From positions 1 to 60,887 of the forward strand of contig JACMRG010000303.1 in NCBI GenBank assembly GCA_014376585.1: a stretch of 60,887 nucleotides of DNA, read 5' to 3'. A program made the translations under genes and the position numbers. Each line of letters starts with the position of its first letter. Positions within the stretch are counted from its first letter, which is position 1. A model generated the notes under the pieces. The model ran no database searches. It was not told the origin of the DNA and was given only the letters and a program-made list of their open reading frames with translations. The DNA is from Opitutaceae bacterium (GTDB lineage Bacteria; Verrucomicrobiota; Verrucomicrobiia; Opitutales; Opitutaceae). This document shows, piece after piece, positions 44,594-54,637 of this stretch.

Positions 44594-47050
44594 ATGGCAG
44601 AATCCCCCCACCTCATCGTCAGCGCCTGGCTCGAATCGCTCACCACGGGGGTGGTGGAACTTGATCGTGACTGGCGCTCGAACCGTCCGCCGCGGTTTAC
44701 GTTGGGCGATCAGTGTCCGGCGCCGGCGGGGCTGGCGGCGGACTCGGGGCTGATGGCCGCGGTGTCTTACCGCTACTTCGTCAATCCGGCGGGCGAGATG
44801 GTTTTCGCGCTCACACCGGAGCACGGCACGGTCATCGACGAGCAGCGTGATACGGTTTATGTGGCGGGAGATTTCAATGGCTGGCAACAAGCGGTGGGTC
44901 GGGAGGAGTGGCGGTTGAAACCGGGCGTGCTCGACGGCGAGCAGGTCTTGTTGTGGTCGGGACCCGCGGCGGGGTTGCTTGATCCACCCGGCCAACGTTT
45001 CAAATTCGTCACGGGCGAGCACCAATGGCTGGGCTTGCCCTCAGAGGCGCCGAACGTGGTCCGCGATGCCGGGGGCAACCTCAATCGTGTGATCGATCCT
45101 GCGCGCACGGGCCGGCATCTGTGGCGGTTCACTCTCTCGCAGCCCCTCGAACTCGCCGAAGCGTGGTCGGTAGCGTGGGCGAATAAGCCGGAATCCGAAG
45201 TCGTGCAGATCGCGCCGCGTAATTTCTTTTACGAGCTCAAAAGCGATCTGCCGCTCGGTGCGCTCGTGCGTGGCAATGAGACGGTGTTCAGGCTCTTCGC
45301 GCCGCGCGCGCGCGGCGTAAAACTTTTTTTCTGCGACGATCTCGCCGAGCGAGCGGGCGCGCGGGATTTCGCGCTGGCGCGCCGCGCCGATGCCGACGGT
45401 GCGGCCGGGGTTTGGGAAATCGCGTTGGGGCGGAATCTCCACGGCTGGTTTTATTGGTATGTGATCGACGGTGTGCGCGAGGGTGCGGGGCGGTTCGACC
45501 CCACGATGGCGGTCCTCGATCCTTATGCGCTGGCCGCGGTGCACCGTGACGGTCCCGGCATCGTCCTGGATCGCGCGTGGGTGGGGGAGGGTGAACGCGA
45601 TTTTAAAACTCCCGCTTGGCAAGATCTCATCATCGTGGAGGCGCACGTCCGCGATCTCGGGTCCCACGCCCCGGTGAAGGCCGCACCGGATGAGCGTCGT
45701 GGCTTCACCGGCCTGACCAAGTGGGTCGAGAGCCCCGAGTTTTACCTGCATCACCTCGGCGTGAACTGCGTCGAACTCCAGCCCGTCCAGGAATTCGATA
45801 ACCTCACGAGCGACGAATATCACTGGGGTTACATGACGAACAACTGGTTTGCGCCCGCGAGTGCCTACGCCCTCGACCCCGCGAAAGCCTCGGGGGTGCA
45901 CGAATTTCAAGCGTTGGTGCGCGCCTTTCACCGCCGCGGCATGGCGGTGGTGCTCGATGTCGTTTACAACCACGTGGGCGTGCCGGCGCATCTGCTCTTC
46001 ATCGACCGGCGCTATTATTTCGAGCAGGACGCGGCGGGCGATCTCGCCAACTGGAGCGGTTGTGGCAACGACGTGCGCGCCCGTTCGGCCATGGCCAAGC
46101 GGCTCATCATCGACAGTTGCCTCCATCTCATCGAGGCCTTCGGGGTGGATGGTTTCCGCTTCGATCTGGCCGAGCTGCTCGGTGCCGACGTGTTGCGCGA
46201 CATCGAGGTGGCGCTGAAACGCGTGAAGCCCGACGTGATTCTGATCGCCGAGCCTTGGAGTTTTCGCGGACACATCGCCGGCGCCTTGCGCGATACCGGC
46301 TGGGCTTCGTGGAACGACGGCTACCGTGATTTCGTGCGGGACTACGTCCGCGGCAACGGCGGTGCGGAGCGGCTTGAGTATTATCTGCGGGGTTCACCGT
46401 GGTATTTTGCGAAATGGCCGGCGCAGACAGTGAACTACACCGAGTCGCACGACGACCGCTGCTGGCTTGATGTCATCACGGAGAATCCCGGCAACGACGG
46501 CTCCACGCCCACCGCCAACGACCGCCGCCGCACGCACCTCATGGCGGCGGTGTTGTTCATGTCACTCGGCATTCCGATGCTCGCCGCAGGCCAAGATTTC
46601 CTGCGGTCGAAACAGGGCGTGAACAACACCTACCTGCGCGGCGACCTCAACTTCCTCGATTACCGCCGGCTCTATCGCTACCTCGGCACCCACGCGTATT
46701 TCGCGGATTGGATCGCTTTTCGGCGCAGCGAAATCGGCCGGCTCCTGCGTCACTTCAAGCGGCCCAACGAGGGTTTTTTCCGATTTTTCCGCACCGACGC
46801 CTCACCCGCGCTGGCCGTTATCTACAATGCGGATCGCGCGCTCGGACCCGAGCGCCTGCTCTTTGCCGTCAACGCGACCCTCGGGGATGTCACGCTCATG
46901 CTCGGTGAGGAGGTTCCGGCGAGCGGCGCTTGGCGGCAGCTTGCCGATCAGGAACGGTTCTATTCCGGGACCAGCCATCCGGCGATGGCCCCGGTCGAGG
47001 CTTTCCTCTTCATCCCCGCGCTGGGCTGCGCCCTCTGGCTGAGCGAGTGA
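44594..47050 (+). CDS. GH13 alpha-glucan enzyme, pullulanase/branching type
   Basis: The 818-residue enzyme should act on alpha-glucans such as glycogen. Two carbohydrate-binding or early-set modules lie in the first 330 residues (TVYVAGDFNGWQ at about 88; ETVFRLFAPRARGVKLFF at about 228, CBM48-like). The GH13 barrel has motif I DVVYNHVG, motif II GFRFDLAEL with nucleophile Asp524, motif III LIAEPWSF with acid Glu553, and motif IV TESHDD with Asp620. The pullulanase box YNWGYDP is replaced by YHWGYMTNNWFAP. There is no signal peptide, so it is probably cytoplasmic. The exact linkage specificity (debranching or branching) is not clear. Confidence 0.85.
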   Translation: MAESPHLIVSAWLESLTTGVVELDRDWRSNRPPRFTLGDQCPAPAGLAADSGLMAAVSYRYFVNPAGEMVFALTPEHGTVIDEQRDTVYVAGDFNGWQQAVGREEWRLKPGVLDGEQVLLWSGPAAGLLDPPGQRFKFVTGEHQWLGLPSEAPNVVRDAGGNLNRVIDPARTGRHLWRFTLSQPLELAEAWSVAWANKPESEVVQIAPRNFFYELKSDLPLGALVRGNETVFRLFAPRARGVKLFFCDDLAERAGARDFALARRADADGAAGVWEIALGRNLHGWFYWYVIDGVREGAGRFDPTMAVLDPYALAAVHRDGPGIVLDRAWVGEGERDFKTPAWQDLIIVEAHVRDLGSHAPVKAAPDERRGFTGLTKWVESPEFYLHHLGVNCVELQPVQEFDNLTSDEYHWGYMTNNWFAPASAYALDPAKASGVHEFQALVRAFHRRGMAVVLDVVYNHVGVPAHLLFIDRRYYFEQDAAGDLANWSGCGNDVRARSAMAKRLIIDSCLHLIEAFGVDGFRFDLAELLGADVLRDIEVALKRVKPDVILIAEPWSFRGHIAGALRDTGWASWNDGYRDFVRDYVRGNGGAERLEYYLRGSPWYFAKWPAQTVNYTESHDDRCWLDVITENPGNDGSTPTANDRRRTHLMAAVLFMSLGIPMLAAGQDFLRSKQGVNNTYLRGDLNFLDYRRLYRYLGTHAYFADWIAFRRSEIGRLLRHFKRPNEGFFRFFRTDASPALAVIYNADRALGPERLLFAVNATLGDVTLMLGEEVPASGAWRQLADQERFYSGTSHPAMAPVEAFLFIPALGCALWLSE

Positions 47051-47060
47051 TCGAGTGTGA

Positions 47061-48230
<1,170 letters not shown>

Positions 48231-48252
48231 TCGTAACCTCAACCGATCTATC

Positions 48253-48324
48253 TAACCACGGATAGCACGGATCAACACGGATGAAGAAATTCCTATCCGT
48301 GTTCATCCGTGCTATCCGTGGTTA
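48253..48324. repeat. 30 bp inverted repeat of CACGGAT units between gap and pgk
   Basis: The arms 48253-48282 and 48295-48324 are reverse complements at 29 of 30 positions, with a 12-base spacer. Each arm holds three CACGGAT units about ten bases apart. It would fold into a very stable hairpin in RNA. It follows the gap stop by 22 bases and ends 20 bases before the pgk ATG. No T-run follows. It looks like a dispersed intergenic palindrome. It could tune gap relative to pgk expression. Confidence 0.9.
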
Positions 48325-48344
48325 ACTTTTTCCTGAATCCTACC

Positions 48345-49589
48345 ATGTCCAATTTCAAATCCATCCGCGATCTCGACCTCTCCGGCAAACGCGTCCTGAT
48401 GCGCGTCGATTTCAACGTCCCGCAGGACAAACAGACCGGCGCGATCACCAACACCGCTCGCATCGCCGCCGCGCTCCCTTCGATCAAGTTTGCCCTCGAA
48501 AAAGGCGCCTCGGTCGTGCTCATGTCGCACCTCGGCCGTCCCGATGGCCAGAAGATCGCCAAGTTCTCGCTCAAACCCATCGCCGCCGAGCTGGAGAAAC
48601 TCCTCGGCCAGCCCGTGACGTTCCTCGACGACTGCGTCGGCCCCGCCGTCGAAGCCGCCTGCGCCAAGCTCGCGCCCGGCGCCGTGGTCCTTCTCGAAAA
48701 TCTCCGTTTCCACATCGAGGAAGAGGGTAAAGTGAAACTCGAAGACGGCACCTCCAAGAAAGCCGATCCCGCCACCGTCGCTGCCTTCCGTGCCTCGCTC
48801 ACGAAGCTCGGCGATGTGTTTGTGAATGATGCCTTCGGCACCGCCCACCGCGCGCACAGCTCGATGGTCGGCGTCGCGCTCCCGATCAAGGCCGCCGGTT
48901 TGCTCATGGAAGCCGAGCTCAACGCCTTCGCAAAAGTCGTCGATAATCCCGCGCGTCCACTTCTCGCCATCCTCGGTGGCGCGAAGATCGCGGACAAAAT
49001 TCCGTTGATCAAAAATCTCATCGAGAAGGCCGATAAAATCATCATCGGCGGCGGCATGGCCTACACCTTCCACAAGGTCCTTCGCGGCACGCCCATCGGC
49101 GCCAGCCTCTACGACCCCGAGGGCGCCAAGATCGTAGAAGAACTCGTGACCAAAGCCGCCGCGCGCAACGTCGAGCTGATCTTCCCGATCGACTTCATTT
49201 GCGCTGATAAATTCTCGCCCGACGCCAATACCCAGCCCGCGGATCTCTCAACCGGCATACCCGACAAATGGGAAGGCCTCGACGCCGGCCCGAAGTCCAT
49301 CGAACTTTATCGCCAGGCCATTCTCTCCTCGAAGACCATCGTTTGGAACGGTCCGGCGGGCGTGTTCGAGTTTGAGAAATTCGCCACCGCGACCAAGGCC
49401 ATGGCCGACGCCATCGCCGAAGCCACCGCGAGTGGGGCAATCACCGTCGTCGGCGGCGGCGACACCGCCACGGCCGCGAAGAAATTCGGCGTCGCCGATA
49501 AGGTCACCCACTGCTCCACCGGCGGCGGCGCTTCCCTCGAATTCCTCGAGGGCAAAGTGCTCCCCGGCGTAGCATTCCTCGAAAGCTAA
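48345..49589 (+). CDS. pgk: Phosphoglycerate kinase
   Basis: Pgk makes ATP from 1,3-bisphosphoglycerate. Substrate-side motifs are [19 protein letters not shown] and [15 protein letters not shown]. The hinge and nucleotide domain show [43 protein letters not shown] and [13 protein letters not shown]. The ATG at 48345 gives 414 residues; an in-frame ATG at 48309 would start inside the palindromic repeat and is less likely. It sits between gap and tpiA. Confidence 0.96.
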   Translation: MSNFKSIRDLDLSGKRVLMRVDFNVPQDKQTGAITNTARIAAALPSIKFALEKGASVVLMSHLGRPDGQKIAKFSLKPIAAELEKLLGQPVTFLDDCVGPAVEAACAKLAPGAVVLLENLRFHIEEEGKVKLEDGTSKKADPATVAAFRASLTKLGDVFVNDAFGTAHRAHSSMVGVALPIKAAGLLMEAELNAFAKVVDNPARPLLAILGGAKIADKIPLIKNLIEKADKIIIGGGMAYTFHKVLRGTPIGASLYDPEGAKIVEELVTKAAARNVELIFPIDFICADKFSPDANTQPADLSTGIPDKWEGLDAGPKSIELYRQAILSSKTIVWNGPAGVFEFEKFATATKAMADAIAEATASGAITVVGGGDTATAAKKFGVADKVTHCSTGGGASLEFLEGKVLPGVAFLES

Positions 49590-49593
49590 ATCT

Positions 49594-49684
49594 GAAAGCG
49601 CGACGACGCAAAGAAACGAAGCCCCGGGTGAAGGCTGATTTCATTCTTAGTTTCGATCTTTGTGGCTCCGCATCTTGGCGCTTA
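49594..49684. repeat. Degenerate inverted repeat between pgk and tpiA
   Basis: The sequence after the pgk stop starts GAAAGCGCGACGACGC and continues AAAGAAACGAAG. The right side, read in reverse, gives a similar order of AAGCGC, AAAGA and CGAAA blocks. Pairing is partial. It resembles worn copies of a dispersed hairpin repeat, but the match is too weak to name. Confidence 0.4.
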
Positions 49685-49697
49685 ATTCTAATTCACC

Positions 49698-50474
<777 letters not shown>

Positions 50475-50502
50475 TCCGTCAAGCCGTCCCCGTTTGTTTT
50501 CT

Positions 50503-50537
50503 AGAACGCGGCCTTTTCTGGCCGCGTTCTATTTTTT
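50503..50537 (+). terminator. Rho-independent terminator after tpiA
   Basis: AGAACGCGGCC pairs perfectly with GGCCGCGTTCT around a six-base TTTTCT loop, followed by A and six T. It lies between tpiA and the convergent minus-strand gene ending at 50541. Confidence 0.95.
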
Positions 50538-50540
50538 GGA

Positions 50541-51428
50541 TTACTTCCCCGGCTTTTTCGTCGGCTTCTCCGGCTTGGGCGGATTTTCCCGATCTTTGTA
50601 GATCTGCTCGACCTGCTTGAGCGTCTGCCGCGATTGCTCCATGCGCGTGATGGACCGCAAAGCCTGTTGTTGCTCGGCGGTGAAACTGCTTTGGGCCAAC
50701 AGGCTGATACCGGCGGTAAATTTCTCCGCCTGCGCGGTGTCGAGCGGGGCGTTTACGCGCGCCAGACCCTTCTGCAGATCGGTGGTCGCGCCGCGGAAGA
50801 GCTGGGCGTGCTCATACGCTTGGAACTGGTTGTAAACTTCCGGTCCGAACGCGGCCTGCAATTTGCGTTCGGTCTCATCCTGCGAGATGGCAACGAGGGC
50901 GTGCATATCTTTATCTTTCGGTTTGTTTCCGGAAGCCAGCAGCGCGGCGGCGACGTCGATCACCGCGCCTTGGCGCTCGATGAGCAGCCCGCGAAGACGG
51001 GCCTGGTCCGGCCCTGAGAGGTTGAGCGACTTCAACAGCGAGCCGTAGCGGGCGTCCACCTGTTCGCGGAATTTGTTGGCGAGCGTGAGTTGGACATCCG
51101 GGTTGGTGAGGAAGACCAAAATTTCCTGCTGGCTGGGGCCTTTCTTGCCGGCGGCCGGTCGCGTGGTGGATTTGGGCGCTTCGCCCGGTTTGCTGGCTTC
51201 GGACTCGGCGTCGGTGCCTTCGCTCCGGGCGGCGAGGGCGCGGGTCTCGCTGTCTTTGGCGCGCTTTTCGGCATCCCAGACCCGCTTTTGCAGCGCGGCG
51301 CGGTCTCCCGTCTCCATGGCGGCGGCGCGCAGCTGAATGAGCTCGCGGTGCTGCTGCCACGCGACCGTGCCGAGCCCGAGGGCGATGAGGGCGGAGACGG
51401 CGGCGAGCAGGGTGGACGGAGTTTTCAT
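50541..51428 (-). CDS. Membrane-anchored hypothetical protein with coiled coil
   Basis: I do not recognise a family. The 295-residue protein has an N-terminal hydrophobic segment (STLLAAVSALIALGLGTVAW) that could be an anchor or uncleaved signal. A charged coiled-coil stretch follows at about residues 28-70, then a Ser/Pro/Lys linker. A helical region at about residues 95-280 has Gln/Leu-rich repeats (FTNPDVQ-like start, DQARLRGLLIERQGAVIDVA, TAEQQQALRSITRMEQSR). The tail is Pro/Lys-rich. It lies downstream of the polyprenyl synthase gene with a 12 bp gap, so they may be co-transcribed. Confidence 0.7.
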   Translation of the reverse strand: MKTPSTLLAAVSALIALGLGTVAWQQHRELIQLRAAAMETGDRAALQKRVWDAEKRAKDSETRALAARSEGTDAESEASKPGEAPKSTTRPAAGKKGPSQQEILVFLTNPDVQLTLANKFREQVDARYGSLLKSLNLSGPDQARLRGLLIERQGAVIDVAAALLASGNKPKDKDMHALVAISQDETERKLQAAFGPEVYNQFQAYEHAQLFRGATTDLQKGLARVNAPLDTAQAEKFTAGISLLAQSSFTAEQQQALRSITRMEQSRQTLKQVEQIYKDRENPPKPEKPTKKPGK

Positions 51429-51440
51429 GGAGTGGGGTGG

Positions 51441-52325
51441 TTACTGCGGGCGGACGGCCATGGCTTCGATCAAGGCGTGGAGAAACGTCTTGTCGCCAGC
51501 GACATTGTGCAGCGCCTCGCAGGCGGCCTCGCTGTGCTCTTGGGCAATGCGGCGCGAGGCCTCGAGGCCGTGGAGTTTAACAAATGTGGTCTTGTCGGCC
51601 TGCGCATCTTTGCCCGCGGTTTTGCCGAGTGTCGCCGTGTCGGCGGTGACATCGAGGATGTCGTCGATGATCTGAAACGCGAATCCGAGGTGCCGACCGA
51701 CCACGCGAAGACTTTCGATGTTCGACGTCGTCGTGCGGGCGCAGAGTCCGCCAAAGACGAGTGACACTTCGATCATGGCGGCGGTTTTGTTGAGATGAAT
51801 GAACTCAAGCTCGGCGGCAGTGGCGTTGTTCTTTTTCTCCGCGAGCAGATCCTCCATTTGCCCGCCGATGAGCCGGCGGCTGCCGGCGGCGGGGGCGCGC
51901 TTGCGCACGAGGGACTGGGCGGGGGAAGGCTGGGCCGCGGAAGGCTCCCTCAGGATAAAGAAGGCCTCCGTGAGCAAAGCATCGCCGGCGAGGAGGGCCG
52001 TGGCTTCGTCGAATTGTCTGTGCGCCGTCGGCCGCCCGCGCCGGAGGTCGTCGTTGTCCATGCACGGCAGGTCGTCGTGGATGAGCGAGTAGGTGTGGAT
52101 GCACTCGATGGCGCACGCGGCCGGGAGGGCGGAGTCATCGGTGACCCCGAGGAGTTCCGCCGCGGCGAGGGTGAGAACGGGGCGCAGGCGCTTGCCTCCG
52201 CCGAGCAGGCTGTAGCGCATCGATTCGTGCAGGCGCGCGGGGCGCGCAGTCGCCGCAGGCAGGTAGCGGTCGAGTCCCTGCTCGACGCGGGCGACGTGGC
52301 GTTTGAGGGCGGCGGCAAAGTCCAT
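51441..52325 (-). CDS. ispA: Polyprenyl (geranyl/farnesyl) diphosphate synthase
   Basis: The enzyme condenses isopentenyl diphosphate with allylic diphosphates. The first Asp-rich motif reads DDLPCMDNDDLRRGRPT, the second QIIDDILDVTAD, and the Gly-Gly-Lys-Arg start (LLGGGKRLRPVL) is intact. The length of 294 residues and the residues before the first motif fit a short-chain farnesyl or geranyl-type enzyme of the IspA group. An octaprenyl product is less likely at this size. It uses the products of the MEP pathway whose ispD and ispE lie at the left of the window. Confidence 0.88.
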   Translation of the reverse strand: MDFAAALKRHVARVEQGLDRYLPAATARPARLHESMRYSLLGGGKRLRPVLTLAAAELLGVTDDSALPAACAIECIHTYSLIHDDLPCMDNDDLRRGRPTAHRQFDEATALLAGDALLTEAFFILREPSAAQPSPAQSLVRKRAPAAGSRRLIGGQMEDLLAEKKNNATAAELEFIHLNKTAAMIEVSLVFGGLCARTTTSNIESLRVVGRHLGFAFQIIDDILDVTADTATLGKTAGKDAQADKTTFVKLHGLEASRRIAQEHSEAACEALHNVAGDKTFLHALIEAMAVRPQ

Positions 52326-52448
52326 CGGGTCCGAGTAGCGCCGGGATGGGGGTGGTCCTCAAACAAAATTGCCGGCTTCGAAGCCAGCGGCGCGAAACAA
52401 CCTCGCCAACGTCGCGGGGGCGGCCCATCACTGCGGTCGCTTTACGCT

Positions 52449-52709
52449 ATGCCCACTTACGAGTATCTTTGCCCCAAATGCGGTCACGCATTCGAGCTGT
52501 TTCAGTCGATGCGCGATGAGCCGCTCAAGAAATGCCCCAAGTGCAAGAAAGCGGGCGTCAAGCGCCTCATCGGTGGCGGTGCGGGGTTGATCTTCAAGGG
52601 CAGCGGTTTTTACATCACCGATTACAAGAAGAAATCGGTGGCTCCGGCGGGTGGCGGAGAGAGCAAACCGGCGGCGCCGCCCGCCGCCACCCCTGCGGTG
52701 AAACCTTGA
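52449..52709 (+). CDS. FmdB-type putative regulatory zinc-ribbon protein
   Basis: This 86-residue protein begins MPTYEYLCPKCGHAFELFQSM and continues to KKCPKCKKAGVKRLIGGGAGLIFKGSGFY, the signature of the FmdB family with two CPxC zinc knuckles. The tail is Ala/Pro/Gly-rich. FmdB was first named as a regulator of formamidase in a methylotroph, but the family role is poorly known. The ATG at 52449 is supported by the family N-terminus. It is divergent from the polyprenyl synthase and starts a short plus-strand run ending in murJ. Confidence 0.92.
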   Translation: MPTYEYLCPKCGHAFELFQSMRDEPLKKCPKCKKAGVKRLIGGGAGLIFKGSGFYITDYKKKSVAPAGGGESKPAAPPAATPAVKP

Positions 52710-52718
52710 TTACCTACT

Positions 52719-53438
52719 ATGAGCGCTAAAACCAAACGCGGCGACTACGAACCCAGTTGGACAGAGGTCACGATCGGTGCGTTTTTGAGCGCCATCATCG
52801 GCGCCGGATTGGGCGTGGTGTTTTTGGTTTTGAAGCCGGTGATCTCGGTGAAAGAAGTCCCCAAGGATAATGAACTTGATCGCAGTTCAGTCTACTTCAT
52901 CGAGGGGGGGCGCGACTCGGCCAAGGCCAAGCTGGCCACGGCAAAAAGAAAAACTTTTGCCGCCGGCGGTTCGGTGATCGTTGACGAAAACGAACTCAAT
53001 TCTTTCGGCGTGGCTCCCGTTGCTCCCGTCAAACCGGCGGCGCCGGCACCCGGACCCAAATCGGTGCCCGCGGCAAAACCCGGTGGGCCGGCCGATGCGT
53101 CCGGCGGCGTCGGTTATGTGGCGGGTGCGCCGAATTTTCGCATCAACGACAGCGCGCTCCAGATGGGCGTGCCCGTGAAGGTAAACGCTTTTGGCCTCGA
53201 ACTCACCGTGGTCGTGCAGGGCCGCGGGACGTTTGTGAAGGCGGGGGAGGGCTTTGTTTACGAGCCCACGACGCTGCTGGTAGGCTCATGCCCGGTGGAT
53301 CGTCTGCCCATGGCGCGCGCTTTTGTGATGAAAAAAATCTTTGAGGCGCAACCGGTGCCGGAAGACATCGCCAAAGCCTGGAGCAAATTGAGTGACGTCG
53401 CAGTCGTGGGAACGGCGCTCAAACTCACGATGCCGTGA
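52719..53438 (+). CDS. Membrane-anchored hypothetical protein
   Basis: There is no recognised family. The 239-residue protein has one membrane segment at about residues 18-42 (VTIGAFLSAIIGAGLGVVFLVLKPVI), then an outside part. That part has a conserved-looking first half (ELDRSSVYFIEGGRDSAKAK), a Pro/Ala linker at residues 100-130, and a beta-rich end (RINDSALQMGVPVKVNAFGLELTVVVQGRG). It starts nine bases after fmdB and its stop overlaps the next gene's GTG start. A structural envelope role is possible but unproven. Confidence 0.75.
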   Translation: MSAKTKRGDYEPSWTEVTIGAFLSAIIGAGLGVVFLVLKPVISVKEVPKDNELDRSSVYFIEGGRDSAKAKLATAKRKTFAAGGSVIVDENELNSFGVAPVAPVKPAAPAPGPKSVPAAKPGGPADASGGVGYVAGAPNFRINDSALQMGVPVKVNAFGLELTVVVQGRGTFVKAGEGFVYEPTTLLVGSCPVDRLPMARAFVMKKIFEAQPVPEDIAKAWSKLSDVAVVGTALKLTMP

Positions 53439-54580
53439 ATCGCGGGCTCGCGATCGCGGGCTGGGGTTTGGGGGTTGCGGGTGCTTGCGTGCCTGCGTTG
53501 GTCGCGGCGCCCCAGCCGGTGCTTACGCGCACGGCGCCGGGGCAGTTCGAAATCGCCAGCGTTGACGTAAGTTCGGCGGAGCATGCGATGACGGAGGGAA
53601 GTGCGGCGTGGCGGTTGCTGGCCGGGCCGCTGGGTCTGCCGGCGGCATTTCCCTCGCCGATTTTCGTGCGGTTGGTGCCGGCGGCGGACTGGACGGAAGC
53701 GGTGCCGTTTCATGTTACGGCGGAGCCGGGTGGCGTGGTGTCGGTGCGGGTGCGCTGGAGCGAATCAACGCCGACGCTGTTTTTACGCCGCGCGCTCGTC
53801 CAGGCGTTACTGGTGCGCCTCGGTGTCGCCGCGCAAGGCGTGTCGCCGCAATTGGCGGCGCCGCTTTGGCTGGAACAAGCGTGCGTGGGGTGGTGGCGCA
53901 CCCGCGAAGAGCCGGCGCAGCTCGACGCGTTGCAGCAGGAATCGGCGTCGCTCGCGCCACCCGCGTTGGAGGCCCTGCTGAATTGGCGCCGGAGTGATGT
54001 GGAACCGCGCGTCTTCGGCGTCGGCGCGATCTGGTTGCTCAGTTGGTTGCAAGCCGAGTCGGGCAGGGCGGGGGAGTGGCCGGCGTTGCGTGCGCGGTTA
54101 CTGGCCGGCGAGGAACCGCTGGCGGCGCTGGCGACTTGTTACCCCGGTAGATTTGCCGATGCGATTGATCGCGAGCTGTGGTGGCAAACCGGCTGGCATC
54201 ACGTGCGCCGGCTGGCCACGCAGCCCCAGCTCGGCGGCGCGGAGTCGCGCGTGATACTGGGGGATATGGCGCGGTTCGTTTTCGACGTGGGCGGGCGGGA
54301 CACGGTGCTGCCGCTGCGGTTCGCGCTGCGCCAGAGCGAAGACCCGATGGTCGCGGCCCTGCTCGCTGCCCGAGCGAAGGAACTGCAGCGGGCTATACCG
54401 GGGCTGCATCCGTTTTATCGCAACGCGGGGCTCGCGTTGGCCGGTTGTCTGGCGGTGAAACGTCGTTCCGGGGATGAGCTCGCCGCAGCGTGTGCGGAGT
54501 TTGATCGCGAGTGGGGCGATGCGGTGGAACTTGAGGCAACGGCACGTGAGGCGTTGGACACACGGGTGCGGCGGCGCTGA
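53435..54580 (+). CDS. Secreted hypothetical protein with a degenerate peptidase-like region
   Basis: I recognise no named family. The start is a GTG overlapping the previous stop. A signal peptide covers about residues 1-24 (LAIAGWGLGVAGACVPALVAAP). Residues 110-150 have the layout of gluzincin peptidases (helix, then WLEQACVGWW), but where HExxH would stand the sequence reads RRALVQALL, so no zinc site remains. The rest is helical with Trp-rich turns (WLLSWLQAE, LWWQTGWHHVRRLA). The length is 381 residues. It lies between a membrane hypothetical and murJ. Confidence 0.7.
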   Translation: MNRGLAIAGWGLGVAGACVPALVAAPQPVLTRTAPGQFEIASVDVSSAEHAMTEGSAAWRLLAGPLGLPAAFPSPIFVRLVPAADWTEAVPFHVTAEPGGVVSVRVRWSESTPTLFLRRALVQALLVRLGVAAQGVSPQLAAPLWLEQACVGWWRTREEPAQLDALQQESASLAPPALEALLNWRRSDVEPRVFGVGAIWLLSWLQAESGRAGEWPALRARLLAGEEPLAALATCYPGRFADAIDRELWWQTGWHHVRRLATQPQLGGAESRVILGDMARFVFDVGGRDTVLPLRFALRQSEDPMVAALLAARAKELQRAIPGLHPFYRNAGLALAGCLAVKRRSGDELAAACAEFDREWGDAVELEATAREALDTRVRRR

Positions 54581-54637
54581 GCGGGTGGGGCGGTTAAGGT
54601 CTTGCCCGTGCGCGGGCCGGCCGCGGAGACTTGCCCG

